NCBI RefSeq assembly: GCF_023284045.1
Contig: NZ_JAKIKQ010000023.1
Coordinates: 1 to 64,000, forward strand
Direction of reading: 5' to 3'
DNA from: Shewanella kaireitica
Lineage (GTDB): Bacteria; Pseudomonadota; Gammaproteobacteria; Enterobacterales; Shewanellaceae
DNA: 64,000 nt
The notes beneath the pieces are model-generated. The model did not search any database. It saw only the letters and a program-made list of their open reading frames with translations, and was not told the origin of the DNA. Positions within the stretch are counted from its first letter, which is position 1; each line of letters starts with the position of its first letter. The translations under genes were made by a program, and so were the position numbers. Shown one piece after another: positions 42,409 through 52,630 of this stretch.

Positions 42409-43101
42409 TTACGCAGGTACTTGAAAACTTTTATGAATATGAGTCAGCGCCATGGCTAACACATCTTCTATAGAAATGTTCGTCGTATCGATTACAAGTG
42501 CGTCTTCGGCTGGCACCAAAGGAGCAACACTACGATTCATATCGCGGTCGTCACGCTCTTTTATCTCAGACAAAAGCTGATCGATTTTAACATCGAAGCC
42601 ATTGTCCTGCAACTGATTATAGCGCCTTTGCGCCCTTTCCTCTGCACTAGCAGTCAAAAAAAGTTTTGCTGGTGTTGCAGGGAAAACAACCGTTCCCATA
42701 TCGCGACCATCGGCAATCAATCCTGGAGCTTCTGCAAAAGCACGCTGACGACGCAGCAATGCTTCTCTAACACGCGGGAATGCCGCGACTTTTGATGCAG
42801 CATTCGAGCACTCTTGACTACGTATCGTTGTTGATACGTCTTCGCCTTCCAGCACCACTTTAATGCCTTTGCTTTCATTACCCGTAATAAACTGCACGTC
42901 CAAGTGTGCTGCCAGTAATGTTAGCGATTCTTCATTATCAAGTTCTACGTTGTGATGAATAGCAGCTAATGCTAATACGCGATAAATTGCACCACTATCT
43001 AACAACTTGTAACCTAACTTCTCAGCAAGTAATTGACTAATAGTACCTTTTCCCGCACCGCTAGGGCCGTCAACAGTGACAACAGGAGCCCGTTCTAACA
43101 T
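42409..43101 (-). CDS. cmk: cytidylate kinase
   Basis: Phosphorylates CMP and dCMP with ATP. About 230 residues with the P-loop GPSGAGKGT at the N-terminus, then DSGAIYRVLAL, RDMGTVVFP (substrate site) and EERAQRRYNQL lid region. I chose ATG 43101, which has GGAGG directly upstream; the GTG at 43113 would overlap that ribosome site. It follows aroA with 180 bp between, in which an 11-bp hairpin occurs, and precedes rpsA. Confidence 0.96.
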   Translation of the reverse strand: MLERAPVVTVDGPSGAGKGTISQLLAEKLGYKLLDSGAIYRVLALAAIHHNVELDNEESLTLLAAHLDVQFITGNESKGIKVVLEGEDVSTTIRSQECSNAASKVAAFPRVREALLRRQRAFAEAPGLIADGRDMGTVVFPATPAKLFLTASAEERAQRRYNQLQDNGFDVKIDQLLSEIKERDDRDMNRSVAPLVPAEDALVIDTTNISIEDVLAMALTHIHKSFQVPA

Positions 43102-43219
43102 AAAATCCTCCACAAGAAATTCAATCTTCCTTGATATAACCGAAAATGAGCGCGCGCATTATAAACCATGTAACTCGAGAAAGCGGCATCTAATTCAAAT
43201 AATCGGAGATCCCATTAAG

Positions 43220-43256
43220 ATATGGTTCAGATTTATGACAAAAACCTGAACCATAT
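43220..43256. other. perfect 11-bp inverted repeat between aroA and cmk
   Basis: ATATGGTTCAG (43220-43230) and CTGAACCATAT (43246-43256) pair around a 15-nt loop. It starts 25 bp after the aroA stop on the minus strand. With no T-run, it may be an attenuator or processing site rather than a full terminator. Confidence 0.45.
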
Positions 43257-43281
43257 ATCCTAATGTACTAAGGGAGGGATT

Positions 43282-44562
43282 TTAGTTTGCTAGGGCATTA
43301 AACTGATTAAAATAATCAGGGAAAGTCTTAGATGTACACTCTGGTTCATTAATGGTAATACCACAATCAGCAAAGGCTAACATCGAAAAACACATTGCCA
43401 TTCGATGGTCATTATAAGTATCGATATTTGCAGTATGCGGTTTGGCTGGCGGCGTCACACTAATGTAGTCATGCCCTTCATCGACTATGGCTCCTACCTT
43501 ACGTAACTCAGTAGCCATTGCCGCTAAGCGATCTGTCTCTTTAATGCGCCAGTTATAGATATTTCGAATATGCGTAGTACCAGTTGCAAACAGCGCCGCT
43601 GTTGCAATAGTCATAGCAGCATCCGGAATATGGTTCATATCTAGATCAACAGCGTTTAATTTCGAGCCACGAGCGATAATGTAATCATCGCCCCATTCTA
43701 TGTCTGCCCCCATCTGCGCCAATACATCAGCAAATTTTACATCACCTTGAATACTCAGTTTGCCTACACCGGTCACTTTAACCTCACCGCCCTTGATTGC
43801 TCCTGCAGCCAGAAAATAAGAGGCAGAAGATGCATCACCTTCTACCAGTAGTTTTCCTGGACTGGTATAGCGTTGGCCAGCTTTGATTTCAAAAGAAGCA
43901 TAATTATTATTGGTAACGTTAACACCAAACTGCGCCATTAACGCTAAAGTGATATCAATGTAAGGCTTAGAGACTAGTTCGCCCTTAATGTTAATATTGA
44001 CATCGCCTTTCGCTAGCGGTGCGACCATTAACAAAGCGGTCAAAAACTGGCTAGAGAGATCACCCGCTATTTCAACATCACCACCACTCAAGCCCGTAGC
44101 ATTAATGGTTAATGGCGGAAAGCCATCATTTTTTAAATAACGAATGTCTGCGCCAAGTTGGCGTAACGAGTCAACCAGGTCGCCAATAGGGCGTTCTTCC
44201 ATTCGAGGTTCACCAGTTAAGGTAAACTCTCCATTGCCTAATGTAAGTGCTGCGCAAAGTGGGCGCATAGCAGTGCCTGCATTACCCAAAAATAATGTTT
44301 GTGCAACATCGCTGTTAAGCGTGCCAGCTAATCCATCAACTTCACAAACCGTGTTGTTATTTGACAAGCGATAGTTCACGCCCAATTGTTTGAGCGATGC
44401 TAACATATAGCGGATATCATCAGAGTCGAGCAAATTTGTTAATGTCGTGGTCCCTTCAGCTAACGTGGCAAGTAACAGTGCGCGGTTAGAAATGCTTTTA
44501 GATCCTGGAATATTAATGGTTCCGTTTACTTTTTCGATAGGCTCTAAACGTAATTGATTCAT
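43282..44562 (-). CDS. aroA: 3-phosphoshikimate 1-carboxyvinyltransferase (EPSP synthase)
   Basis: Sixth step of the shikimate pathway: shikimate 3-phosphate plus PEP gives EPSP. The 426 residues show PGSKSISNRALLLA (N-terminal signature), LFLGNAGTAMRPL (class I motif with Gly-Asn-Ala-Gly-Thr), EPRMEERPIGDLVD and YNDHRMAMCFSMLA. The GNAGTAMRP block marks the class I form. It is first of the aroA-cmk-rpsA group. serC is nearby but in a separate unit upstream, unlike E. coli serC-aroA. Confidence 0.97.
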   Translation of the reverse strand: MNQLRLEPIEKVNGTINIPGSKSISNRALLLATLAEGTTTLTNLLDSDDIRYMLASLKQLGVNYRLSNNNTVCEVDGLAGTLNSDVAQTLFLGNAGTAMRPLCAALTLGNGEFTLTGEPRMEERPIGDLVDSLRQLGADIRYLKNDGFPPLTINATGLSGGDVEIAGDLSSQFLTALLMVAPLAKGDVNINIKGELVSKPYIDITLALMAQFGVNVTNNNYASFEIKAGQRYTSPGKLLVEGDASSASYFLAAGAIKGGEVKVTGVGKLSIQGDVKFADVLAQMGADIEWGDDYIIARGSKLNAVDLDMNHIPDAAMTIATAALFATGTTHIRNIYNWRIKETDRLAAMATELRKVGAIVDEGHDYISVTPPAKPHTANIDTYNDHRMAMCFSMLAFADCGITINEPECTSKTFPDYFNQFNALAN

Positions 44563-44989
44563 TGATAACTTCTTTAAATTTCTGCAGGAGTCAAACTCAC
44601 CTGCGGGTTAACAGTAGACGTTCATGCTAAAGGCTTGTTAGGTCACCACGACAAAATGACAGCGGTTTAGCGATTGTTTGAACTTCGTAGTTACAAATTT
44701 ACTGATTGCTGCGAAGTATTCAACACTTTTTTGCTAAAAACTCACCTTTAAGCCTTAAAAGTTATTCAAGTGGTAGAAATAGACATTTATTAGGGATGAA
44801 AATTACCGATTTTTTCAAAATAGTTGTATTGGAATATTTTATTGCCAATTTTTAGCTAAACGAAATTCATGATAATTACTATTAAATAACTATAAATTTA
44901 CGTTACCCTAGGTAATATAAGAATAACTGAATAAATTGGCATTATTTGCTATAGAAAGTAGGCCAATAAACAAAGAGGTAGATGGAGCT
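44563..44989. other. divergent intergenic region, aroA / aminotransferase
   Basis: AT-rich region carrying both promoters. I see no TyrR-type box and no gene. The upstream in-frame TTG at 44936 is not used, in my view. Confidence 0.45.
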
Positions 44990-46180
44990 ATGTTCAACAC
45001 ACTGACCGCTATGCCTGCAGACCCCATTTTAGGTTTGCTAACTAAATACCGTGAAGATAATCATTCACAAAAAGTTGATCTAGGCGTTGGGGTATACAAA
45101 GACGAATCAGGCCACACCCCTATTTTAACCTGTGTAAAGAAAGCAGAAAAGTATCGATTAGACACAGAGTCAACAAAAGTTTACATCGGTCCTACTGGCT
45201 CTGCTGATTTTAACAGGCTCATGTCAGAGCTAGCTTTCGGTACAGATAGCTCAGCAATCCTAGCAAACAGAGTTCGTACTGTTTCAACACCAGGCGGCAC
45301 TGGTGCGCTTAGAGTCGCTGCTGATTTTATCAAACGTTGTAATCCAAACTCTGTACTTTGGGTAAGCGACCCAACATGGGCAAACCACACCGGTTTGTTT
45401 GAAGCAGCTGGTATTACCGTTAAAACTTACCCTTACTATGACTACGACACTAAGTCCCTTAAATTTACAGAGATGAAGGCAGCGCTATCTGAAATAAACA
45501 GCGACGACGTAGTACTGCTACATGCCTGTTGCCATAACCCAAGTGGTATGGATCTCAACCAGCAACAATGGGACGAGATTATCGAGTTGACTGCAGAGCA
45601 AGGTTTTACCCCACTCATAGATATGGCCTATCAAGGCTTTGGAGATGGTGTAGATGAAGATGCATATGGCGTCCGTAAAATGGCTGCAACAGTTAACAAC
45701 ATGATTCTGTGTAGTTCATGCTCAAAGAATTTCGGCTTGTACCGAGAGCGCATTGGTGCCTGCAGCATCATAGGTAAAGATGCTGCTGCCAGTGACGTTG
45801 CTTTCTCTGTATTGCTTTATGTCGTCCGTTGTATCTATTCAATGCCGCCTGCCCATGGTGCTGCAATAGTTGAAACGATCCTAGGATCAAACGAGCTAAA
45901 ACAAGAGTGGTTAGATGAGTTAACGGTAATGCGCGACCGCATTAACGGCAACCGTGCCATGTTAGTTAACAAGCTAAAAGAGATTGGCGTGACTCGTAAT
46001 TTCGACTTCATCACTGAACAAAAAGGCATGTTCTCGTTCTTAGGGATCACTCCAGAGCAAGTCGCGCAGCTTCAAAGTGATTATAGTGTTTATATGGTCG
46101 ATTCTAGTCGTATAAGCATTGCGGGCATAGGAACTGGCAATGTTGAATACTTAGCAAAATCGATTGCTAAAGTACTCTAA
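44990..46180 (+). CDS. aspC: aromatic/aspartate aminotransferase
   Basis: PLP-dependent class I aminotransferase that exchanges amino groups between aspartate or aromatic amino acids and 2-oxoglutarate. The 396-residue protein starts MFNTLTAMPADPILGL, exactly as AspC/TyrB, so ATG 44990 is the start (GGAGC upstream). The PLP lysine is in SSCSKNFGLYRERIGA. The motifs ACCHNPSGMD and DMAYQGFGDG are present. It could equally be TyrB; the two cannot be told apart from sequence here. It is monocistronic and converges on serC. Confidence 0.9.
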   Translation: MFNTLTAMPADPILGLLTKYREDNHSQKVDLGVGVYKDESGHTPILTCVKKAEKYRLDTESTKVYIGPTGSADFNRLMSELAFGTDSSAILANRVRTVSTPGGTGALRVAADFIKRCNPNSVLWVSDPTWANHTGLFEAAGITVKTYPYYDYDTKSLKFTEMKAALSEINSDDVVLLHACCHNPSGMDLNQQQWDEIIELTAEQGFTPLIDMAYQGFGDGVDEDAYGVRKMAATVNNMILCSSCSKNFGLYRERIGACSIIGKDAAASDVAFSVLLYVVRCIYSMPPAHGAAIVETILGSNELKQEWLDELTVMRDRINGNRAMLVNKLKEIGVTRNFDFITEQKGMFSFLGITPEQVAQLQSDYSVYMVDSSRISIAGIGTGNVEYLAKSIAKVL

Positions 46181-46196
46181 GCTTTAAAGTTTTACT

Positions 46197-46224
46197 AAAA
46201 AGCCGCTTTTAAAAGCGGCTTTTC
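46197..46224. terminator. bidirectional terminator, aspC / serC
   Basis: AAAAGCCGCTTTT / AAAAGCGGCTTTT is a perfect palindrome with A and T runs, between convergent genes. Confidence 0.92.
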
Positions 46225-46242
46225 TATATTTCAATTTACTCG

Positions 46243-47334
46243 TTAGCTATGTTTTTTAGCAAAAGCCTGCATGAATTTCACTAATTCAATAACACCTTCT
46301 ATCGGCATGGCATTGTAAATGCTCGCACGCATTCCACCTACGCTACGGTGCCCTTTTAGGGCAACTAATCCGGCCAATTTAGCCTCTTCTAAAAAGAGGT
46401 CATCAAGCTCAGGGTTAACAAGTTGAAAAGTTACATTCATTCGAGAACGATTCAAGCTAGCAACCCCACTCGTATAGAAACTAAGATCATCAATACATTG
46501 ATACAGTAACTGAGCTTTCTCAATGTTAATTTGTTCTACAGCCTCCACCCCACCGCTCGCTTTTAACCAAGCAAAAACTTCTGCAGCTAAATACCATGCA
46601 AAAGTAGGCGGAGTGTTATACATAGAAGCGTGTTTAACCGCCAACTTGTAATCCATGATAGAAGACTGCGGCAAACTCGGAAGCGTCAACATATCATCTC
46701 GAACAATGACAATACTCAAACCTGATGGGCCAATATTTTTTTGTGCACCCGCATAGATAAGGCCAAACTGGCTTACGTCTATTTTTCGCGACAAGATATT
46801 TGATGACATATCAGCGATAACTGGCCATGGGCTATTAACAGTGTCAAAGATCTCTATGCCATCTACAGTCTCGTTCGGGCAATAATGTAGGTATCGATAA
46901 TCTTTATCGATAGTTGATAATTCAGGTATAGAAACACTGTTTAAGCCATTACTTTTTTCGACAATATTAATGGTGTCGATATTATCTTCACCAGCCAGTT
47001 TTTTAGCTTCCTCTACGGCAGCTGAAGACCAACTGCCATCAACAAGGTACAGCGCTTGTCCATTATTACCAAGAAAGTTATTGGCAATAGCAGAAAACTG
47101 ACCTCGCCCACCACCATGCATAAAGAGTACATGATAATTCAAGGGGATATCCATTAACTGTCGTAGGTCTGCTTCAGCTTGAGTCGTTAGCGCTATAAAC
47201 TCTTGACTTCGGTGGCTAATCTCCATCACCGAAGTACCCATATTATTCCAATCTAACAACTCTCTCTGTGCTTTTTGCATAACAGCTTGAGGTAACATGG
47301 CGGGTCCAGCACAGAAATTAAAAGTAGCGCTCAC
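46243..47334 (-). CDS. serC: phosphoserine aminotransferase
   Basis: PLP enzyme of serine (and pyridoxine) synthesis. It has 363 residues with FNFCAGPAMLP at the start, the PLP-Lys region YAGAQKNIGPSGL and the C-terminal GHRSVGGMRASIYNAM motif. In E. coli serC precedes aroA directly, but here the aspC gene and a terminator stand between them, so the operon is split. It is monocistronic. Confidence 0.96.
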   Translation of the reverse strand: MSATFNFCAGPAMLPQAVMQKAQRELLDWNNMGTSVMEISHRSQEFIALTTQAEADLRQLMDIPLNYHVLFMHGGGRGQFSAIANNFLGNNGQALYLVDGSWSSAAVEEAKKLAGEDNIDTINIVEKSNGLNSVSIPELSTIDKDYRYLHYCPNETVDGIEIFDTVNSPWPVIADMSSNILSRKIDVSQFGLIYAGAQKNIGPSGLSIVIVRDDMLTLPSLPQSSIMDYKLAVKHASMYNTPPTFAWYLAAEVFAWLKASGGVEAVEQINIEKAQLLYQCIDDLSFYTSGVASLNRSRMNVTFQLVNPELDDLFLEEAKLAGLVALKGHRSVGGMRASIYNAMPIEGVIELVKFMQAFAKKHS

Positions 47335-47696
47335 AGTATTGTCCTTTTATGTACGATCAGTTTATACGTGGTTTTTTAGATTCTTTTCTTAGTATATCGT
47401 AACGTTCTGGTGGCTAACACGAAAAAGTCGTTTCACTTTAATAAATCACTGTTTTGTAAAAATGCTTTATTGAGTCATGAAATGAAAAATTTAAACGCTC
47501 TACTTTAGCTGCCCATTTCGAAAATCGTATTATTGCTTTTTACAGGAGCTTTCCAGCCTCTTTTCTATTAAAATACTAAAGTCATTTCATTTGAACAAAA
47601 ACTCGCCTTAAACGATAGACAGCCACTAGTAATATGGAACCTTATGCTCAACAATAGCCATATAAGAATGATTATAATCTTTCGTTGGATCCATAC
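47335..47696. other. intergenic region, serC / serine hydrolase
   Basis: About 360 bp between divergent genes, AT-rich, with no recognisable gene, repeat or clear promoter. Confidence 0.45.
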
Positions 47697-48857
47697 ATGT
47701 TTTTAAGACCCTTTTTATTATTCAGCTCTCTATCGATTGCTACCTTGTTACCAAACACTGCTGCTTATGCCAGTACCTCTGAATACAAAGTCCTTGCAGA
47801 TAATTTCAAACACAATTTCCACAGTAAAATGAAAGCCAATAAAGTACCTGGTGGAGCATTTGTTATCGTTGAGGGAGATACAATACTTAAGTTAAGTACT
47901 TACGGAAAGCGCACTAAAGGTGGTAGTAAAAATGTAAACTCGGAAACCGTATTCAGACTCGCATCAGTGTCTAAGACTTTCGCTGGAACACTTGCTTCAA
48001 TGCTAGTTCAAGAACACAAACTCGATTGGAAGCAACCGGTTATAAGCTATATTCCTGAGTTTGACCTTGCTGATAGGCAAGCAGCAAAACAGATCAATCT
48101 AGGCCATATTATTGGACATAGTACGGGTCTATGGCCCAACAGCTATGACAACTTAATAAATGCTAATGTAAAAATGCCTAAAATTATCTCCAAGTTTGAT
48201 GAACTTACACCAATGTGTAGCCCCGGAGTCTGCTATGGCTACCAAAATGTGGCCTTTTCGTTTATTCAAACTGCGATAGAAACACAAACCCATCAAAACT
48301 ATGCTGAACTTTTACAGCGCAGAATCTTTACACCACTAAAAATGAGTTCTGCGTCGGTAGGCTACGACGCTTTTCAAAATACAAAAAATAGAGCTGAACC
48401 TCATGTAAAAACAAAATCTGGATTCAAAAAGGTAAAAGTTAAACCGAACTACTATCAACTCGCACCTGCTGCTGGTGTTAATGCCAGCATTAGCGACATG
48501 TCCAAATGGCTTATGGCAAATCTTGGGCAAAACCCAAGTGTAATATCAGAGAGCGTGCTTAAGGATGTCACTACACCTGGCGTTAAAACCACTCGAGAGT
48601 TGAGGCGCAGAGATTGGCGCGCCTACCTTGATAGCGCACATTACGGAAAGGGTTGGCGTGTTTATGAGTTTGAAGGTCGACCTTTAATCTATCATGCTGG
48701 ATGGGTCGCAGGTTACGTTGCAGAAATATCCTACTCTCCAGAGCTCAATATCGGAATGGCTATGCTTTTAAATGGTGAGTCGAGAGTCATTGCAAAGCTT
48801 AGTTCTCAATACTGGCGAGATGTTTTCAAACAAGCTGATAAACTCGACAAACAATAG
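47697..48857 (+). CDS. serine hydrolase of the beta-lactamase (class C) superfamily
   Basis: Exported protein of about 386 residues with a signal peptide (LLFSSLSIATLLPNTAAYA). The active-site set of the class C/esterase superfamily is visible: SVSK (SxxK, Ser nucleophile), YQN (YxN) and HAGW in place of KTG. HxG at the third position is typical of esterases and D-peptidases rather than true beta-lactamases. ATG 47697 is preferred to the upstream TTG at 47685. Substrate unknown; antibiotic resistance is not implied. It is monocistronic. Confidence 0.82.
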   Translation: MFLRPFLLFSSLSIATLLPNTAAYASTSEYKVLADNFKHNFHSKMKANKVPGGAFVIVEGDTILKLSTYGKRTKGGSKNVNSETVFRLASVSKTFAGTLASMLVQEHKLDWKQPVISYIPEFDLADRQAAKQINLGHIIGHSTGLWPNSYDNLINANVKMPKIISKFDELTPMCSPGVCYGYQNVAFSFIQTAIETQTHQNYAELLQRRIFTPLKMSSASVGYDAFQNTKNRAEPHVKTKSGFKKVKVKPNYYQLAPAAGVNASISDMSKWLMANLGQNPSVISESVLKDVTTPGVKTTRELRRRDWRAYLDSAHYGKGWRVYEFEGRPLIYHAGWVAGYVAEISYSPELNIGMAMLLNGESRVIAKLSSQYWRDVFKQADKLDKQ

Positions 48858-48884
48858 TATTTCTTATTTAACCCTGACTAAAAC

Positions 48885-48913
48885 AAAAAAGGATGCCAAT
48901 GGCATCCTTTTTT
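48885..48913. terminator. bidirectional terminator, hydrolase / gyrA
   Basis: AAAAAAGGATGCC pairs perfectly with GGCATCCTTTTTT around loop AAT, between convergent genes. Confidence 0.92.
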
Positions 48914-48935
48914 ACTTGATAGTAAGTTTAGCTAT

Positions 48936-51626
48936 TTAGTCTTCAGACTCTGTTGATTCAGAACCTTCTGCATCAGAAGCTACTTCTGTAACCTCCTCGC
49001 TGACGATAGGGTTACCCTCTTCATCAAGTTCAACTTCGTCATCTTGTATTTCATCAATACGCTGCAGACCTACTACTTTTTCATCTTCCGCGGTACGGAT
49101 AATAGTAACACCTTGAGTATTACGACCAATACTAGATACACCTGTTGCAGGAGTACGAACTAAGGTACCTTTGTCGCTGATAAGCATGATCTCGTCATTC
49201 TCACCAACTTGTACCGCACCCACAACCGCACCGTTACGTTCGCTTACTTTGATAGAAACAACACCCTTTGTACCACGGCTCTTAGCTGGGTACTCAGACA
49301 GTGCAGTTCGTTTACCATAACCATTTTCAGTTACCGTCAAGATAGCGCCATCTTCTTTAGGCACAATTAGCGATACCACGGTTTGGCCATCTTCAAGCTT
49401 GATACCACGAACACCTGTAGCGGTACGGCCCATCGCACGTAGTGCAATTACCTCTTCTCCGGTTTCTGGATCAATCTTCACTTCACCAGTTTCAGCATTA
49501 CGTGCTTTTTCATTAAAGCGAACTACTTTACCTTCGTTAGAGAACAACATGATATCGTCATTACCATCGGTAATATCAACACCAATCAGTTGGTCACCAT
49601 CTTTCAAGTTAACAGCAATAATGCCGTTAGCACGAGGGTTGCTGTAGGCTGTTAACGCTGTTTTCTTAACGGTTCCGTGAGAGGTTGCCATGATGATATA
49701 TTTATCATCGGCATATTCACGTACAGGTAGAATAGCAGTAATACGCTCGCCTTCAGAAAGTGGTAATAAGTTTACAATAGGGCGTCCACGAGCAGTACGA
49801 CTTGCAAGTGGCAATTGGTAAACTTTCAGCCAATACATTTTACCGAAGTCAGAGAAACACAAAATAGTGTCGTGGGTATTTGCTACCAATAGTTTCTCGA
49901 CGAAATCTTCATCTTTAACTTTAGTTGCTGCTTTACCCTTACCACCACGGCGCTGCGCTTGGTAATCTGTAAGCACTTGATATTTTGCATAGCCAAGATG
50001 AGAAAGTGTAACTACCACGTCCTCTTCGTTGATGAGATCTTCAAGACTCATATCAACTTCATTAGCATTGATAACTGTGCGACGTTCATCGCCAAAGTTT
50101 TCAAGTACTTCATGTAGCTCTTCAGTAATCACTTCCATCAAACGTTGTGGGCTGCTTAAAATAAGTAGCAACGCCGCGATGATTTCAAGTAACTCTTCAT
50201 ACTCAGCAATGATCTTGTCGTGCTCAAGGCCTGTTAGACGGTGTAAGCGAAGCTCTAGAATGGCTTGAGCTTGCTGTTCTGTCAGGAAGTACTTGTCATC
50301 ACGGATACCAAATTCTGGCTCTAACCACTCAGGACGAGCGGCATCATCGCCTGCTTTTTCAAGCATGCCTTTAACATGGCCAAGCTCCCAACCTTGTGCC
50401 ACAAGCTTAACTTTAGCTTCAGCAGGCGTTGGTGATGCTTTAATGAGCGCTATGATCGGATCGATGTTTGCTAGTGCTACAGCAAGCGCTTCCAATATAT
50501 GGGCGCGCTCTCGGGCCTTACGTAGTTCAAATACGGTACGACGCGTAACAACTTCACGACGATGAAGAATAAAGCACTCTAGCATCTCTTTAAGGTTAAA
50601 TAGTTTTGGTTGACCGTTAGTCAACGCAACCATATTAATACCAAAAGAGCATTGCATTTGTGTTTGAGCGTATAGGTTGTTGAGCACAACCTCGCCAACT
50701 TCACCACGCTTGATCTCAATAACGATACGCATACCGTCTTTATCAGACTCATCGCGTAGGCCACTGATCCCTTCAATCTTTTTATCTTTTACTAGCTCGG
50801 CAATCTTTTCGATTAGACGAGCTTTGTTAACTTGATATGGAATTTCGTGAACAATAATACGTTCGCGACCATTCTCTTCTTCAATTTCAGCTTTAGCACG
50901 CATAACTGCGCGGCCACGGCCAGTCTTATAAGCATCAATAATGCCCTTGCGACCATTAACGATAGCTGCTGTTGGGAAGTCAGGTCCTGGAATATGTTCC
51001 ATTAACTGTTCGATTGATAACGCAGGATCTTCAATAAGCGCTAAACAACCGGCAATTACTTCACTCAAATTATGAGGTGGGATGTTTGTTGCCATACCAA
51101 CCGCGATACCTGAAGAACCATTAACTAGTAATGTCGGTATGCGTGTTGGTAAAACAGCAGGTATAAACTCGGTACCATCATAGTTAGGTACAAAGTCAAC
51201 CGTCTCTTTTTCAAGATCGGCTAGTAATTGATGCGCGACTTTGTCCATACGGATTTCGGTATAACGCATTGCAGCTGCTGCATCACCATCAACTGAACCA
51301 AAATTTCCTTGGCCGTCGATAAGCGGGTATCTCATAGAGAATGGCTGTGCTAAGCGAACGATCGTGTCGTAAACCGCGGTGTCACCATGTGGGTGATACT
51401 TACCGATTACGTCACCGACCACACGAGCCGATTTCTTATATGGTTTGTTCCAGTCGTTTTTCAATTCGTTCATGGCGAATAAAACGCGACGGTGAACAGG
51501 CTTTAAGCCATCACGAACATCGGGCAGTGCCCGGCCTACAATTACACTCATAGCGTAATCGAGGTAAGAATTCTTTAATTCGTCTTCAATATTAATTGGT
51601 GTTATAGATGAAGCCAGATCAGTCAT
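48936..51626 (-). CDS. gyrA: DNA gyrase subunit A
   Basis: Catalytic subunit of gyrase, which introduces negative supercoils. It has 896 residues: winged-helix region with catalytic Tyr near 122 in AAMRYTEIRM, coiled-coil tower, and a C-terminal six-blade DNA-wrapping domain with GyrA box QRRGGKGK. It ends in a very acidic tail. At the quinolone-resistance region the sequence is HPHGDTAVYDT, with Thr at position 83 (Ser in E. coli) and Asp87 kept. The tower segment ELLEIIAALLLIL is more hydrophobic than in E. coli. It is divergent from ubiG, as in E. coli. Confidence 0.96.
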   Translation of the reverse strand: MTDLASSITPINIEDELKNSYLDYAMSVIVGRALPDVRDGLKPVHRRVLFAMNELKNDWNKPYKKSARVVGDVIGKYHPHGDTAVYDTIVRLAQPFSMRYPLIDGQGNFGSVDGDAAAAMRYTEIRMDKVAHQLLADLEKETVDFVPNYDGTEFIPAVLPTRIPTLLVNGSSGIAVGMATNIPPHNLSEVIAGCLALIEDPALSIEQLMEHIPGPDFPTAAIVNGRKGIIDAYKTGRGRAVMRAKAEIEEENGRERIIVHEIPYQVNKARLIEKIAELVKDKKIEGISGLRDESDKDGMRIVIEIKRGEVGEVVLNNLYAQTQMQCSFGINMVALTNGQPKLFNLKEMLECFILHRREVVTRRTVFELRKARERAHILEALAVALANIDPIIALIKASPTPAEAKVKLVAQGWELGHVKGMLEKAGDDAARPEWLEPEFGIRDDKYFLTEQQAQAILELRLHRLTGLEHDKIIAEYEELLEIIAALLLILSSPQRLMEVITEELHEVLENFGDERRTVINANEVDMSLEDLINEEDVVVTLSHLGYAKYQVLTDYQAQRRGGKGKAATKVKDEDFVEKLLVANTHDTILCFSDFGKMYWLKVYQLPLASRTARGRPIVNLLPLSEGERITAILPVREYADDKYIIMATSHGTVKKTALTAYSNPRANGIIAVNLKDGDQLIGVDITDGNDDIMLFSNEGKVVRFNEKARNAETGEVKIDPETGEEVIALRAMGRTATGVRGIKLEDGQTVVSLIVPKEDGAILTVTENGYGKRTALSEYPAKSRGTKGVVSIKVSERNGAVVGAVQVGENDEIMLISDKGTLVRTPATGVSSIGRNTQGVTIIRTAEDEKVVGLQRIDEIQDDEVELDEEGNPIVSEEVTEVASDAEGSESTESED

Positions 51627-51919
51627 AAACTGCTCGATCCCCTGAAATTTAGCACGCTATTCTCACTGTTAAGAATGGCCATGCTTGAAAACGTGATTTG
51701 GCATTCTAACACAGTTATTTGATGGCGCTAGACCCAATACTGTATTCATTTTAAATAAGCAGTAAAAGGCAATACTATTGATTAAAATCAAGGCATAAGT
51801 GCATTTTATAGCCACTTCGAGTGGATCTTAGAAAACCAAGCGATATCCGCTTTGTTTATTGTCGCTAATCATTATAATGAAGCACAAAAGACGAATTAAT
51901 CGATCTGAGGTAATTAACA

Positions 51920-52630
51920 GTGCAAAACAACAATAATGTCGACCCTGAAGAGATTGCAAAATTTGAGAAAATGGCGGCGACTTGGTGGGATCCAAACGGT
52001 GAGTTCAAGCCCCTGCACAACCTTAATCCACTGCGCCTCAATTATATCGATCAGACAGCTGGCGGTATTTTTGGTAAAAAGATACTCGATGTCGGCTGTG
52101 GTGGCGGGATCTTATCTGAAAGTATGGCGCGTATTGGTGCTAATGTTACTGGCCTTGATATGGGTGAGGAACCGCTTGATGTTGCTCGTCTTCATGCATT
52201 AGAAACTGGGGTTTCTATTGACTATATAAAAAATACTGCAGAAAACCATCGAGACGAACACAAACAACAATATGATGTCATCACCTGTATGGAAATGCTT
52301 GAACATGTGCCTGATCCAAGCTCAGTCATCCAAGCATGTGCCGATATGGTTAAACCTGGCGGCTATGTATTTTTCTCCACCATTAATAGAAACATTCGAG
52401 CCTACGTAGAAACTATTTTAGGTGCGGAATATTTATTAAAAATGTTACCAGTCGGCACCCATGACCACAATAAGTTTATTAGACCTTCGGAGCTAATTAG
52501 CCTAGCTGATAATGCCGAGCTAATCTGCACCGATGCAGTAGGTATAACCTACAACCCTATTACCGATGTGTTTAAGTACACAAAAAGTTTAGAAGTCAAT
52601 TATATGATAGCAACGACTAAAAATGACTGA
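51920..52630 (+). CDS. ubiG: ubiquinone biosynthesis O-methyltransferase
   Basis: SAM-dependent methyltransferase acting at two O-methylation steps of ubiquinone synthesis. It has 236 residues: motif I DVGCGGGILSESMA, then MEMLEHVPDPSSV and FFSTINRN. It starts at GTG with GAGG eight bases upstream. The next gene overlaps by 8 bp, so the two form a coupled operon. The gyrA-ubiG divergence is conserved in enterobacteria. Confidence 0.95.
   Translation: MQNNNNVDPEEIAKFEKMAATWWDPNGEFKPLHNLNPLRLNYIDQTAGGIFGKKILDVGCGGGILSESMARIGANVTGLDMGEEPLDVARLHALETGVSIDYIKNTAENHRDEHKQQYDVITCMEMLEHVPDPSSVIQACADMVKPGGYVFFSTINRNIRAYVETILGAEYLLKMLPVGTHDHNKFIRPSELISLADNAELICTDAVGITYNPITDVFKYTKSLEVNYMIATTKND

Noticed and set aside
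47697..48857. Calling the serine hydrolase an AmpC beta-lactamase
   Set aside because: The third motif is HAG rather than KTG and there is no ampR neighbour, so esterase or peptidase is more likely.
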